Shown piece by piece: positions 24,371 to 33,649 of a DNA stretch of 64,000 nt. Source of the stretch: Sphingomonas sp. Lineage in GTDB: Bacteria; Pseudomonadota; Alphaproteobacteria; Sphingomonadales; Sphingomonadaceae. The stretch spans positions 1-64,000 of the forward strand of contig NZ_JAHBZJ010000003.1 of assembly GCF_019635455.1 (NCBI RefSeq). Reading direction: 5' to 3'. The notes under the pieces were generated by a model. The model saw only the letters and a program-made list of their open reading frames with translations, did no database searches and was not told where the DNA came from. Made by a program: the position numbers and the translations under genes. Position 1 is the first letter of the stretch. The number at the start of each line of letters is the position of its first letter.

Positions 24371-26737
24371 CTAGCGCTCCGGGATGCTCACGAAACTGTC
24401 CATCACCCGCTTCCGGCCGGCCTGTTCGAAGTCGATTTCGAGCTTGTTGCCTTCGATTTCAGCGATTTCGCCATAACCGAATTTCTGGTGAAAGATGCGC
24501 ATGCCGACGGACAGGTCGTCGCGGCCCTTGTTGCCCAGGGTGATCGCACTGGCGCGGTTTTCGGCAACGCGTTTGGGCGCGGTGGTGAAGGATGAACTGG
24601 GGGCGGCGGCGCGTTGCCAGCCGGGGCCGCGTCCGGTTCCCCGGCCGACATCGGCGAACGGATCGCCACGTTCGCTCCAGTTGGCGCGCCACAGCGATGC
24701 GCCGCCGGTCATGGTCGATTCCTCGTCGATATGGTCCTTTGGCAGCTCGCCGACGAAGCGGCTGGGGATCGAGCTTGTCCATTGGCCATAGATGCGGCGG
24801 TTGGCGGCATGGAGGATGGTGGCGCGTCGCCGGGCGCGGGTGATCGCGACATAGGCGAGCCGGCGCTCCTCTTCCAAAGACGCCAGGCCGCCTTCGTCGA
24901 GCGCGCGCTGGCTGGGGAACAGCCCTTCCTCCCATCCGGCAAGGAACACGGTGTCGAACTCCAGCCCCTTGGCGGCGTGGATGGTCATGATCGTGACCTT
25001 GGGCTCGTCCGCGCTCGCGTCATTGTCCATGACGAGCGAGACATGTTCGAGGAACGCGCCCAGCGTTTCATATTCCTCCATCGCACGGACGAGTTCGGAG
25101 AGGTTTTCCAGGCGCCCGGCGGCCTCGGCGGTGCGATCCGCCTGCCACATCGCGGTGTAGCCGCTTTCGTCCAGGATGATCTGGGCGAGTTCGGTGTGGG
25201 GGAGGGTGCCGATGAGCGTCGGGATTTGCGGAGAGTCTCCTCCACCAGCCTGTGGCTGGTCCCCCACCCCGCTGAACGGGGAGGGTCTTAGGGTCGCGTT
25301 CCACCGGGCTACGTCGCCGACGAAATTGGCGAGACTGCGGCGGGCCTGCGGGGTGAGTTCATCGGTGTCGAGGATGCGCGCCGCGGCGGCGAGGAGGGGA
25401 ATGCCCTCCGCACGGGCGAGCATGTGGATCTTCGCGATCGCCTTGTCGCCGAGGCCGCGTTTGGGGACGTTGACGATGCGTTCAAAGGCGAGGTCGTCGG
25501 CGGGCTGGTGGACGAGGCGAAGATAGGCGAGCGCGTCGCGGATTTCGGCGCGTTCGTAGAAGCGGAAACCGCCGACGATGCGATAGGGCATGCCCGTCGC
25601 GATGAACCGGTCCTCGAATTCGCGCGTCTGGTGCTGCGCGCGGACGAGGATGGCAAAGTCGTCGAGGCTCTTGCCCTCACGCCGCTGAAGGCCCTCGATA
25701 TCCTCGCCCACGCGGCGCGCCTCCTCCGGCCCGTCCCACACGCCGATGACGCGGACTTTCTCGCCCGCGTCATGCGCGGTCCACAGCGTCTTGCCCAGGC
25801 GCCCGCCATTGTTGGCGATGACGCCCGACGCGGCGGCGAGGATGTGCGGGGTGGAGCGGTAATTCTGTTCGAGGCGGATAACCTTGGCGCCGGGAAAGTC
25901 CTTTTCGAACTTGAGGATATTCTCGACCTGCGCCCCGCGCCAGCTGTAGATCGACTGATCGTCGTCGCCGACGCAGCAGATGTTCTTGCGCTCCTGCGCG
26001 AGCAGGCGGAGCCAGAGATATTGGACACTGTTCGTGTCCTGATACTCGTCCACCATGATGTAGCGGAACCGCTGCTGATACGCCTGCAGCACATCGCGAT
26101 GGGTGCGCAGGATGGTGAGCATGTGCAGCAGCAGGTCGCCGAAGTCGCACGCGTTGAGCGCGCGTAGCCGGTCCTGATATTGCTGGTACAGCGCCTGCCC
26201 CTTGCCGTTGGCGAATTGTTCGGCCTCGCCGGCGTCGAGCATGTCGGGGGTCAGCCCCTTGTTCTTCCATCCGTCGATGAAACCGCCCAGCTGGCGCGCG
26301 GGCCAGCGCTTCTCGTCCAGGTCGTTCGCCTGGATGAGCTGTTTGAGCAGGCGGAGCTGGTCGTCGGTGTCGAGGATGGTGAAGTTCGATTGCAGGCCGA
26401 CCAGTTCGGCGTGGCGGCGCAGCATCTTTGCGCCGATCGCGTGAAAGGTGCCGAGCCACGGCATCCCCTCCACCGCGTCGCCGACATGGGCGCGAACCCG
26501 CTCGCGCATCTCTCGCGCCGCCTTGTTCGTGAAGGTGACGCTCAGGATTTCCGACGGATAGGCGCGGCGGGTCCACAGCATGTGCGCGAGCCGGGCGGTG
26601 AGCGCGGCGGTCTTGCCGGTGCCGGCGCCGGCCAGCACCAGGACGGGACCGTCGAGCGTCAACACCGCCTCGCGCTGGGGCGGATTGAGGCCGCGCAGAT
26701 AGGGGGGATCGTCGGGCGAGGGCTGCGGAACGGACAT
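24371..26737 (-). CDS. uvrD: ATP-dependent DNA helicase UvrD/PcrA
   Basis: 788 aa from ATG 26737 (MSVPQPSPDD). SF1A helicase motifs in order: Q-motif LNPPQREAV, Walker A AGAGTGKT, Ia VTFTNKAAREMRERV, II DEYQDTN, III GDDDQSIYSWRGA, IV LEQNYRST, V TIHAAKGLEFDTVFL, VI LAYVAITRARRR. The C-terminus carries the KFGYGEIAEIEGNKLEIDF Tudor-like domain of PcrA/UvrD. It acts in nucleotide excision and mismatch repair. An in-frame palindromic repeat adds about 25 residues between VARWNA and PHTELAQIIL (reported separately). Confidence 0.96.
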   Translation of the reverse strand: MSVPQPSPDDPPYLRGLNPPQREAVLTLDGPVLVLAGAGTGKTAALTARLAHMLWTRRAYPSEILSVTFTNKAAREMRERVRAHVGDAVEGMPWLGTFHAIGAKMLRRHAELVGLQSNFTILDTDDQLRLLKQLIQANDLDEKRWPARQLGGFIDGWKNKGLTPDMLDAGEAEQFANGKGQALYQQYQDRLRALNACDFGDLLLHMLTILRTHRDVLQAYQQRFRYIMVDEYQDTNSVQYLWLRLLAQERKNICCVGDDDQSIYSWRGAQVENILKFEKDFPGAKVIRLEQNYRSTPHILAAASGVIANNGGRLGKTLWTAHDAGEKVRVIGVWDGPEEARRVGEDIEGLQRREGKSLDDFAILVRAQHQTREFEDRFIATGMPYRIVGGFRFYERAEIRDALAYLRLVHQPADDLAFERIVNVPKRGLGDKAIAKIHMLARAEGIPLLAAAARILDTDELTPQARRSLANFVGDVARWNATLRPSPFSGVGDQPQAGGGDSPQIPTLIGTLPHTELAQIILDESGYTAMWQADRTAEAAGRLENLSELVRAMEEYETLGAFLEHVSLVMDNDASADEPKVTIMTIHAAKGLEFDTVFLAGWEEGLFPSQRALDEGGLASLEEERRLAYVAITRARRRATILHAANRRIYGQWTSSIPSRFVGELPKDHIDEESTMTGGASLWRANWSERGDPFADVGRGTGRGPGWQRAAAPSSSFTTAPKRVAENRASAITLGNKGRDDLSVGMRIFHQKFGYGEIAEIEGNKLEIDFEQAGRKRVMDSFVSIPER
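25228..25300 (-). repeat. Palindromic repeat inserted in frame in uvrD
   Basis: Two adjacent hairpins: ACCAGCC-TGT-GGCTGGT (25244-25260) and CCCCG-ctgaa-CGGGG (25267-25281), flanked by GGAGA and GAGGG. This is the look of the dispersed palindromes found between genes in sphingomonads and Caulobacter, but here it sits inside a coding frame. It is read as a Pro/Gly/Gln-rich loop (RPSPFSGVGDQPQAGGGDSP) in subdomain 2B of the helicase. Confidence 0.65.
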
Positions 26738-26863
26738 CGGTGAACAGGTAGGGAACGCGGCGCGCCGGGGCAAGCCGCGCGATGGCCGCCGCCGCCGGGT
26801 GGCGATCCGGTTACCGGCCCCGGCGCCGATCCGCGCGGGCGGGGCGACCGAGGGGCGGACGAG

Positions 26864-27355
26864 TCAGGGCCAGATGCACTTGTCCTTTGTCACCGGGTCG
26901 ATCTTCCAGTCCCTCATCCGCACCGTGACCGTGGTGGCAGGGAAAGTGCATTTGTAGGTGAGCCGGGCCATGTTCGCGAAATGGGTGGACGAGCTGAAGA
27001 ACGCCAGCGACCGCGCGGGACCGTAAACCGATTGGCCATCGGCATAGATGCTGTACGCTGGACCCTTTTTCGGGACAGGCGGGCCGATCACACAAATGGC
27101 CGGAATCCCCTCTTTGACCAGGCTGGCGGCGGCGTCGCACACCACCGCCTGAAACGCGCTGTTGGTGGTCCAGGCGACGAGAATCAGGTTGCGCGGTTGT
27201 GCGATGGCGGCAGCGCCCTCGACTTCGGCGACGGTCTTGGAACTCATGTCGACGGTGAAGCGTGAGGGCGGCGCGCTCTGCGCCAACGCAGAGGCGGGCG
27301 CCAGTACGAGCATCCCCGCGACGGTGGCGAACATGGTCAGGGCATGGCGTTTCAT
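26864..27355 (-). CDS. Exported protein of unknown function
   Basis: 163 aa. ATG 27355 has AAGGGG nearby upstream. A Sec signal peptide (MKRHALTMFATVAGMLVLAP, then ASALAQ) is followed by a mature domain of about 135 residues with three cysteines (VVCDAA, AICVIG, YKCTFP) plus a Cys near the end (KDKCIWP), suggesting disulfides. No family recognised. It is alone on its strand, downstream end facing uvrD's promoter. Confidence 0.7.
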   Translation of the reverse strand: MKRHALTMFATVAGMLVLAPASALAQSAPPSRFTVDMSSKTVAEVEGAAAIAQPRNLILVAWTTNSAFQAVVCDAAASLVKEGIPAICVIGPPVPKKGPAYSIYADGQSVYGPARSLAFFSSSTHFANMARLTYKCTFPATTVTVRMRDWKIDPVTKDKCIWP

Positions 27356-27501
27356 CGGAGAACCCCTTGTCGATACGTGGTCGATACGGACCGCGGTGAT
27401 AACTGCGCGCACGGACGTTTGGGACTGGTCATTCTACCAGGAGTGCCGGCGATCCCCCGAGCCGCATTGCGCGTGGACGCGGGCTGAGGCAGGAGGGGGC
27501 G

Positions 27502-27726
27502 ATGCTGGAGAAACTCAAAAGCCGGTTCGACAAGCGCAGACTGGTGCTGATCGCGGCGCTGGCGCTGGTCGCGCTCTATGTCGGATGGCGGACCGGCGGG
27601 TTCGATGCGACGCCCCAGAAGAAGCCGTGCGAGGCGGGGCGCAAGGAAGTGAAGGACGACACCGGCAAGGTGATCCAGGTGATCCGAACCACCTGTTTCA
27701 AGGACGGCACTCAGACCGGAGGATGA
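27502..27726 (+). CDS. Small single-pass membrane protein
   Basis: 74 aa with AGGAGGGGGC directly upstream. A basic N-terminus (LKSRFDKRR) and one TM helix (LVLIAALALVALYVGW) are followed by a hydrophilic tail with two cysteines (KKPCEAG, RTTCFKDG). It ends 6 bases before the MFS gene, so the two are co-transcribed. Function unknown. Confidence 0.7.
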   Translation: MLEKLKSRFDKRRLVLIAALALVALYVGWRTGGFDATPQKKPCEAGRKEVKDDTGKVIQVIRTTCFKDGTQTGG

Positions 27727-27732
27727 TGGGGG

Positions 27733-29001
27733 ATGGAGGCTGAACGGGCGCGGCACCGCCGGGTGCTGCTCGCAAGCTTTGTCGGGACGGGAATCGAATT
27801 CTACGATTTCTATATCTACGCCACCGCCGCCAGCCTGGTGTTCGGTCAGATTTTCTTTCCCAAGGGCGATCCCGGCGTGCAGCAGATGGCGGCATTCGCG
27901 ACGCTGGCGGTGGCGTTCTTTGCCCGACCGGTGGGCGCGGCGGTGTTCGGCCATTATGGCGACCGGATCGGGCGCAAGGCGACGCTGGTCGCGTCGCTGC
28001 TGACCATGGGCGTATCGACCACGCTGGTCGCGTTCCTGCCGACCTATGCGATGGCGGGGTGGATCGCCCCGTTCGCGCTGTGCGTGCTGCGGTTCGGCCA
28101 GGGCTTCGGGCTGGGCGGTGAATGGGGCGGAGCGGCGTTGCTGGCGGTGGAGAATGCGCCGCCCGGATGGCGCGCCCGGTTCGGCAGCGCGCCGCAGATG
28201 GGGGCGCCGGCCGGGTTCATCGCCGCGAACGGCCTGTTCCTGGTGCTGGGCGTGGCGATGACGCCGGAACAGTTCGCCGATTGGGGCTGGCGCATCCCGT
28301 TCCTGTTGTCGGCCGCGCTGGTGCTCGTCGGCCTGTGGGTGCGGCTCAAGCTGACCGAAACGCGCGAGTTCGCCGAGGCACTGGCGCAGGCGGCGCCAGC
28401 GAGGGTGCCGCTGGGCGAAGTGGTGGCGAAACATCCCGGCGCGCTGATCGGCGGGACGATCGGCGCGATATGCTGTTTCGCGACCTATTATATCGCCACC
28501 GCTTTCCTGCTCGGCTGGGGGACCAAGTCGATGGGCTATTCGATGCAGGATTTCCTGGCGGTGCAGCTGGGTGCCATCCTGTTCATGGCCGCGGGGATAT
28601 ACCTCGCCGCGTGGAGCGCGGATGCGCATTTCGACCCGCGACGCGTGCTGGCGGGCGGGTGCGTGCTGGTCGCGGCGAGCGGCCTTGCCATCGCGCCGTT
28701 GATGGGTGCGGGACTGGGCGGCGTGTTTGCCTATCTGGCGCTGCTGCTGTTCGCGATGGGGTTCGTCTATGGACCGCTCAGCGCGTGGCTGACCGACCTG
28801 TTCCCCGCGCGGGTGCGCTATACCGGGACGTCGATGACGTTCAACGTCGCGGGGGTGATCGGCGGCGGCCTGACCCCGCTGATCGCGCAGGCGCTGGCGA
28901 TCGACGGAGGATTGCGCCCGGTCGGCTGGTATCTGAGCGGCGCGGCACTGTTGAGCCTGGTGGCCCTGCTGGCGCTGCGTCCGCGCGCGGTTGAGGGATA
29001 A
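27733..29001 (+). CDS. MFS transporter of the metabolite:H+ symporter type
   Basis: 422 aa, about 12 TM segments. Typical MHS features: opening VLLASFVGTGIEFYDFYIYA (residues 11-30), loop 2-3 GHYGDRIGRKATL, RFGQGFGLGGEWGGAALLAVE, and the late PARVRYTGTSMTFNVAGVIGGGLTPLIA. Relatives are ProP, ShiA and KgtP. It takes up a small organic acid or osmolyte; the substrate is not clear. It follows the small membrane protein gene by 6 bases. Confidence 0.9.
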   Translation: MEAERARHRRVLLASFVGTGIEFYDFYIYATAASLVFGQIFFPKGDPGVQQMAAFATLAVAFFARPVGAAVFGHYGDRIGRKATLVASLLTMGVSTTLVAFLPTYAMAGWIAPFALCVLRFGQGFGLGGEWGGAALLAVENAPPGWRARFGSAPQMGAPAGFIAANGLFLVLGVAMTPEQFADWGWRIPFLLSAALVLVGLWVRLKLTETREFAEALAQAAPARVPLGEVVAKHPGALIGGTIGAICCFATYYIATAFLLGWGTKSMGYSMQDFLAVQLGAILFMAAGIYLAAWSADAHFDPRRVLAGGCVLVAASGLAIAPLMGAGLGGVFAYLALLLFAMGFVYGPLSAWLTDLFPARVRYTGTSMTFNVAGVIGGGLTPLIAQALAIDGGLRPVGWYLSGAALLSLVALLALRPRAVEG

Positions 29002-29023
29002 CCCGCGGGCTCTGATCCGGTGG

Positions 29024-29563
29024 CTAGCCGGCCGCGCGCAGCAGCGTGAGCTTCGCCTTGCCATGGACGCGCTCGGCATCGACGGTGAAGCCGGCGACGT
29101 CGATCGTTTCGGCCTTTGCGGTTTCGATGCTGATCCAGGTGGCGGGACCCGCCCAGCCGAGCCGGGCGAGCTTGTCGAGCGCGACCGCGCCGGCGCCGGT
29201 GCCATAGGGCGGGTCCATCAGGATGAGGTCGAGCGGGTTCGGCGCCGGGCCAAGCGCGAGGACCGAGGTGGCGCGGATGTCCGCGCGCATGCCCAGCCGT
29301 TCCGCATTGGCGCGCAGCGCGTCGAGCGCCGGACGATCCTGCTCGACAAACAGGCACGAGGCCGCGCCGCGCGACAGTGCCTCGAACCCCAGCGCGCCGG
29401 AGCCGGCGAACAGATCGGCGACCGCCAGCCCCTCGAAACTGCCGACGCGACTGGCGAGCATCGAGAACAGGGCTTCGCGGGTGCGATCGGCGGTCGGCCG
29501 GGTGGCGTCACCCTTTGGCGCGACGAGCGGACGACCGCGCCACTGTCCGGCGATGATCCTCAT
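29024..29563 (-). CDS. rsmD: 16S rRNA (guanine(966)-N2)-methyltransferase
   Basis: 179 aa, standard length. SAM-binding block VADLFAGSGALGFEALSRG and the N-methyltransferase motif LILMDPPYG, with the N-terminal MRIIAGQWRGRPL characteristic of RsmD. It methylates G966 of 16S rRNA. Its start overlaps the stop of the pseudouridine synthase gene (ATGA), a common pairing in alphaproteobacteria. Confidence 0.95.
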   Translation of the reverse strand: MRIIAGQWRGRPLVAPKGDATRPTADRTREALFSMLASRVGSFEGLAVADLFAGSGALGFEALSRGAASCLFVEQDRPALDALRANAERLGMRADIRATSVLALGPAPNPLDLILMDPPYGTGAGAVALDKLARLGWAGPATWISIETAKAETIDVAGFTVDAERVHGKAKLTLLRAAG

Positions 29564-30858
29564 TTGCGCGGCCCCCGCTTGGCCGGGGTGCCGGACCGGG
29601 GGCGGCGATCGCCCGGACGATAGCGGCGCTTGGGCCGGTCGAGCAGCGGGCCTCCATCGTCATGATCGCGATCGGCGGCGGGCGCACGGGTGTCGTCCCG
29701 CCGTTGCGGCTTGGCGTCGGGGCCGGGTCGGCCGGCGCGTCCCTTGGGCGCGGGGCCTGCGGGCGCGGATCGCTTGCGCGCGCCTGTGGACGGGTGCGCG
29801 GATGTACCCGGCCCGCCCGCAGCCGCTTTCGCCGCCGCACCGCGCAGCTTTCGCCGCTGTCCGACGCCGAATTTCTCCGGCGCTTTCGCCGCCGTCCGTT
29901 TCTCTGCTGCGCCTTTCGCAGGGGGCCGCGGTGCGGCGCGTTCGCGTGCAGGGGGCGCGGGTGGTTCGGCGGCGGCGGCGCGGCGGCGATCGGCGCGATT
30001 GGCGGGGGGCGGCGCCTCGGCCGGCTCGCCCTCCGGCTCCGGCGGGGGCGCAAGCGCCTTTGCGCGGTTCGACAATTGCAGGTTCGATGCCGCCTTGCCG
30101 CCGCCCGGGCCGCTCAACGCCTTGCGAAAGAGGATCAGGTCGTGCTGGCGCACCTCGTCCACTGCGGCGACGGGCATATCGGCCAGGTGGAACGGCCCAT
30201 AGCGCGTGCGGATCAGGCGACTGACCTCCAGCCCGAGATGTTCGAGCACGCGGCGCACTTCGCGATTCTTGCCCTCGGTCAGGGTCAGTTCGATCCAGAC
30301 ATTGGCGCCCGTGCGCCGTTCGAGATTGGCGTCGATCGGCCCGTAGCGCACGCCATCGATCTCGACGCCGAGCATCAGTTCCTCAAGCTGGTCCTGGCTC
30401 ACCTGGCCAAAGGCGCGGGCGCGATAGCTGCGCTCGACCCCGGTGGCGGGAAGTTCAAGCTGGCGCTTGAGCTCGCCGTCGGTCGTCAACAGCAACAACC
30501 CTTCCGTATTATAGTCGAGCCGGCCGACCGGGATCAGGCGCGGAAGCCCCTTTGGCAGCCGGTCATAGATGGTCGGGCGGCCGCGCGGATCACGCTCCGC
30601 AGTCAGGACGCCGGCGGGCTTGTGAAAGCGAAACAGGCGGGCGGGGGCGGGGGCGGCGACGGGATTGCCATCGACGGTTACGCCGCGCAGCGAGGTGAGC
30701 ACGGTCGCCGGCGTCGTCAGGATTTCACCGTCGATCGCAATGCGACCATCGGCGATCATCCGCTCGATCTCTCGACGCGACGCGATTCCGGCACGGGCGA
30801 GCAGCTTCGCGATGCGATCGCCTTGCCTGGGCGGTTCGGGGGAGGATGATGAAGGCAT
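29560..30858 (-). CDS. rluB: RsuA/RluB-family rRNA pseudouridine synthase with long basic tail
   Basis: 432 aa from ATG 30858 (no strong ribosome site). An S4 domain (RIAKLLARAGIASRREIERMI, split) is followed by the catalytic domain with VGRLDYNTEGLLLLTTDGEL (Asp is catalytic) and the TEGKNREVRRVLEHLGLEVSRLIR block. From about residue 255 there is a 175-residue low-complexity extension of Ala, Pro, Arg, Lys and Gly, probably disordered and RNA-binding. Which uridine it modifies (23S 2605 or another) is not decided, so the symbol is provisional. Confidence 0.88.
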   Translation of the reverse strand: MPSSSSPEPPRQGDRIAKLLARAGIASRREIERMIADGRIAIDGEILTTPATVLTSLRGVTVDGNPVAAPAPARLFRFHKPAGVLTAERDPRGRPTIYDRLPKGLPRLIPVGRLDYNTEGLLLLTTDGELKRQLELPATGVERSYRARAFGQVSQDQLEELMLGVEIDGVRYGPIDANLERRTGANVWIELTLTEGKNREVRRVLEHLGLEVSRLIRTRYGPFHLADMPVAAVDEVRQHDLILFRKALSGPGGGKAASNLQLSNRAKALAPPPEPEGEPAEAPPPANRADRRRAAAAEPPAPPARERAAPRPPAKGAAEKRTAAKAPEKFGVGQRRKLRGAAAKAAAGGPGTSAHPSTGARKRSAPAGPAPKGRAGRPGPDAKPQRRDDTRAPAADRDHDDGGPLLDRPKRRYRPGDRRPRSGTPAKRGPRK

Positions 30859-30955
30859 TGGCGGCGCGATACAGCGGCTTTGGCCCGGGCGCAAAAATCT
30901 TGTGCGCAGGGACCTCCCGGGCAGCGTAGCGCGTTGACCCTGCGTAACGATCGGA

Positions 30956-31405
30956 ATGGGCGCGCGGCGGAAGATGTTGTTCGGAAGGAAAAAGCGGCGA
31001 CTCCTGCGGCTGCTGCTCGTCGAGGACGAGCCGCTGGTTGCGTTCGACGCCGAACATTTCCTGAGTGATGAAGGGTTTGAGATCGTCGCGACGGTCGATT
31101 CGGTGGGTGAGGCGATCGGCCATATCATCGCCCCCGGCACGATCGACCTGGTGCTGGTCGATCTGGGGCTGGCCGACGGAAATGGCGCGGACGTGGCGCA
31201 TGCCGCGCGGGCCGAGGGCATCCCGGTGCTGATCGTGACCGGCCGCAATCTGGATGAGGTTGAACCGATCTGTCACGGCTGTCTGTCCAAACCCTATCCC
31301 CAGCGTGACCTGCTCGCCGCGATCGTCGCGATCGAGGCGGTGATCGAGGGCAAGACGCCGCGCAGGTTGCCGGCCACCATGCGGCTTTTTCAGCCCGCCG
31401 CGTGA
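30956..31405 (+). CDS. Single-domain response regulator
   Basis: 149 aa. A CheY-like receiver with the acidic pair VEDEP, phosphoacceptor Asp in LVLVDLGLADGNG, conserved Thr in VLIVTGR and Lys in CLSKPY. There is no output domain. A basic N-terminal extension (MGARRKMLFGRKKRR) precedes the domain; an internal ATG at 30974 is an alternative start. Such stand-alone receivers act by protein contact. The partner kinase is not in the immediate neighbourhood. Confidence 0.88.
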   Translation: MGARRKMLFGRKKRRLLRLLLVEDEPLVAFDAEHFLSDEGFEIVATVDSVGEAIGHIIAPGTIDLVLVDLGLADGNGADVAHAARAEGIPVLIVTGRNLDEVEPICHGCLSKPYPQRDLLAAIVAIEAVIEGKTPRRLPATMRLFQPAA

Positions 31406-31461
31406 GGGCTTTGCAACGGCGTTTTTCCCGCTAGGGTCTGCCGCCTGACCAGGGGGCGCGA

Positions 31462-32817
31462 ATGAACGAGCAGACGGGGCAAGCGGGCGGGATCGAAGCG
31501 CGCAAGCGATCATTCGGTGAAATCATGCTGCCCTATGTCCGTCCGCGACCCGTCGCGGCGCTGTTGCTGGGCATATCGAGCGGCTTTCCGCTGGCGTTGC
31601 TGCTCGGCACCATGACCTTCTGGCTGGCAAAGGTCGGGATCGACAAGAAGACGATCGGCTTCGCCGTCGGCCTGACCACCCCCTACACGCTCAAATTCCT
31701 GTGGGCGCCGCTGATCGACCGGATCAAGCTGCCGCTGCTCACGCCAGTGTTCGGACAGCGGCGAGCGTGGCTGTTCTTCATCATGGCGCTGCTGTTCGCT
31801 TCGGTGTGGATGCTGGGGGCCAGCGATCCCGCCGACGGCCATATGGGTCCGTTCGCATTCTGGGCGATCGTCGTCGCCTTTCTGGGCGCGACGCAGGACA
31901 TCGTCATCGACGCCTATCGCATCGAAATCCTGCCCGAAGAGGAATTGTCGCACGGGACGGCGAACAACCAGTTCGGATACCGGCTGGGCGCGTTCATCGC
32001 CGGTGTCGGCACTATCGCGCTGGCGTCGAGCGAGGGGTTCGATCTGGGCTGGGCCGCGGCCTATGGCCTGACCGGATTCTGCATCGTGCCGGGCATCATC
32101 GCGGCGCTGTGGGCCGGCCCGGGCCTGCATGAGGCGATCGTGGAAGCAGAGCCGAAGGAGAGCGCGGGCCGCTGGCTTGAAGATACGCTGATCGGCCCGT
32201 TCCGCGAATTTCTGGAACGGCGCGGCGCGCTCCTGATCCTGTTGTTCGTGCTGATCTACAAGCTGGGCGACGCGATGGGACAGGTGATGCTGAACCCGAT
32301 GATCGTCGAACTGGGGTTCAGCGACACCGAATTCGTCGCGATCAACAAGGTCGTCGGCTTCTGGGGCCTGATCGTGGGGACCGCGCTGGCCGCGCCGTTG
32401 ATGGCGTGGCTGGGGCTGGGCCGGGCGCTGTTCGTGTCCGGCGTGTTGATGATGGTCAGCAACCTCACCTTCGCGATGTTGGCGAGCCAGGGCCATTCGG
32501 TGCTTTGGCTGACGATCGCGGTGGCGACCGAACAGGTGACCAGCGGGATGGGTCTGACGGTGTTCGTCACCTATCTGTCCGGCCTGTCGAACCTGGCCTA
32601 TACCGCCACGCAGTTCGCGCTGCTGTCCTCGCTGGCGGCGGTGGGGCGGACGTGGCTGTCGAGCCCGGCGGGCATCGCCGCCGACGCGCTGGGCTGGGTC
32701 GGCTTCTGGCTGTTGACGACGGTGGTGGCGCTGCCCGGCATGATCCTGTTGTGGATCCTGTGGCGGAAAGGGTTCGTGGTGGAGAGCGTCCGAAAGGCGC
32801 GATCGGGGAAGGGCTGA
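31462..32817 (+). CDS. ampG: AmpG-family muropeptide permease
   Basis: 451 aa, about 12 TM segments. AmpG features: LLLGISSGFPLALLLGTMTFWLAKVGIDKKTIG at the start (split), FLWAPLIDRIKLP, GATQDIVIDAYRIEILP and GLSNLAYTATQFALLSSLAA. It imports anhydromuropeptides released by cell-wall turnover for recycling, and in many bacteria links wall damage to beta-lactamase control. It follows the receiver gene by 56 bases. Confidence 0.9.
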   Translation: MNEQTGQAGGIEARKRSFGEIMLPYVRPRPVAALLLGISSGFPLALLLGTMTFWLAKVGIDKKTIGFAVGLTTPYTLKFLWAPLIDRIKLPLLTPVFGQRRAWLFFIMALLFASVWMLGASDPADGHMGPFAFWAIVVAFLGATQDIVIDAYRIEILPEEELSHGTANNQFGYRLGAFIAGVGTIALASSEGFDLGWAAAYGLTGFCIVPGIIAALWAGPGLHEAIVEAEPKESAGRWLEDTLIGPFREFLERRGALLILLFVLIYKLGDAMGQVMLNPMIVELGFSDTEFVAINKVVGFWGLIVGTALAAPLMAWLGLGRALFVSGVLMMVSNLTFAMLASQGHSVLWLTIAVATEQVTSGMGLTVFVTYLSGLSNLAYTATQFALLSSLAAVGRTWLSSPAGIAADALGWVGFWLLTTVVALPGMILLWILWRKGFVVESVRKARSGKG

Positions 32818-32824
32818 ACCGTCG

Positions 32825-33490
32825 TCAGGCCGCAGGCTGCTCGAACTGTTCGATCACCCATTCCTCTTCCTGCGCCCCCGCGATCCAATCCTGCATCCAC
32901 GGATGCTGAAGGACCGCGTTCATATAGGCGGGTGCGAAACGCGCGACGGGCAGCGAGTAGGTGACGAAACGGGTGACGACCGGCGCGAACATCACGTCCA
33001 CAGCCCCGAAATCGCCGAACAGGAATTCGCCGTCGCCGCCATAGCGGGCGCGGGCCTGCGCCCATAATTCCATGATCCGTTGAATATCGGCCATCACGTC
33101 GTCGTCGGGCGCCTTCGGCTCATAGACCTGGCGGATGTTCATGCTGTGCTTGCGGCGCAACGCGGCGAACCCCGAATGCATCTCCGCCGCCATCGACCGC
33201 GCCATCGCACGTGCGGCGGGATCGGCGGGCCAGAATTTCTCCCCGCCCGATTTCTCGTTCAGATATTCGACGATCGCCAGGCTGTCCCACACCACCGCCT
33301 CGCCATCCCACAGGATCGGCACCTTGCCCGATGATGGCGCGAACTCGTCGCCCGCGCGCCGACGGTCCCAGTCCTGGTCATAGAGCGGGACGACCACCTC
33401 GTCGAACGGCAGGCCGGAGAGCTTGCACGCGAGCCAGCCGCGCAGCGACCAGGAGGAATAGGCCTTGTTGCCGATGATGAGCTTGAGCAT
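32825..33490 (-). CDS. Glutathione S-transferase family protein
   Basis: 221 aa. The N-terminal thioredoxin-like domain opens LKLIIGNKAYSSWSLRGWLA, with GKVPILWDGEAVVWDSLAIVEYL giving the cis-Pro and the Asp-Ser glutathione contact. The C-terminal helical domain includes DFGAVDVMFAPVVTRF. It belongs to the bacterial GST group with SSWS at the active site. It is convergent with ampG, 7 bases apart, leaving no room for separate terminators. Confidence 0.9.
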   Translation of the reverse strand: MLKLIIGNKAYSSWSLRGWLACKLSGLPFDEVVVPLYDQDWDRRRAGDEFAPSSGKVPILWDGEAVVWDSLAIVEYLNEKSGGEKFWPADPAARAMARSMAAEMHSGFAALRRKHSMNIRQVYEPKAPDDDVMADIQRIMELWAQARARYGGDGEFLFGDFGAVDVMFAPVVTRFVTYSLPVARFAPAYMNAVLQHPWMQDWIAGAQEEEWVIEQFEQPAA

Positions 33491-33649
33491 GGCGCGGAGA
33501 TAGCGGCGGCGCGGATGCCGGGCAACCGGGCTGCGCATTGCCTCCGGTGCCGCGACGCGACATGATGGGCGACAAGGCCGGGTGGAGAAGCGAAAGCCGT
33601 GTCGCGCGTTCAACATGTGTCGGCTGGATCACGATATCATCCGGGCGGG

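Noticed and set aside
33599..33649. Earlier start for the exported helical-repeat protein
   Set aside because: It would put 17 polar residues before a clear signal peptide and lacks a ribosome site, unlike ATG 33650.
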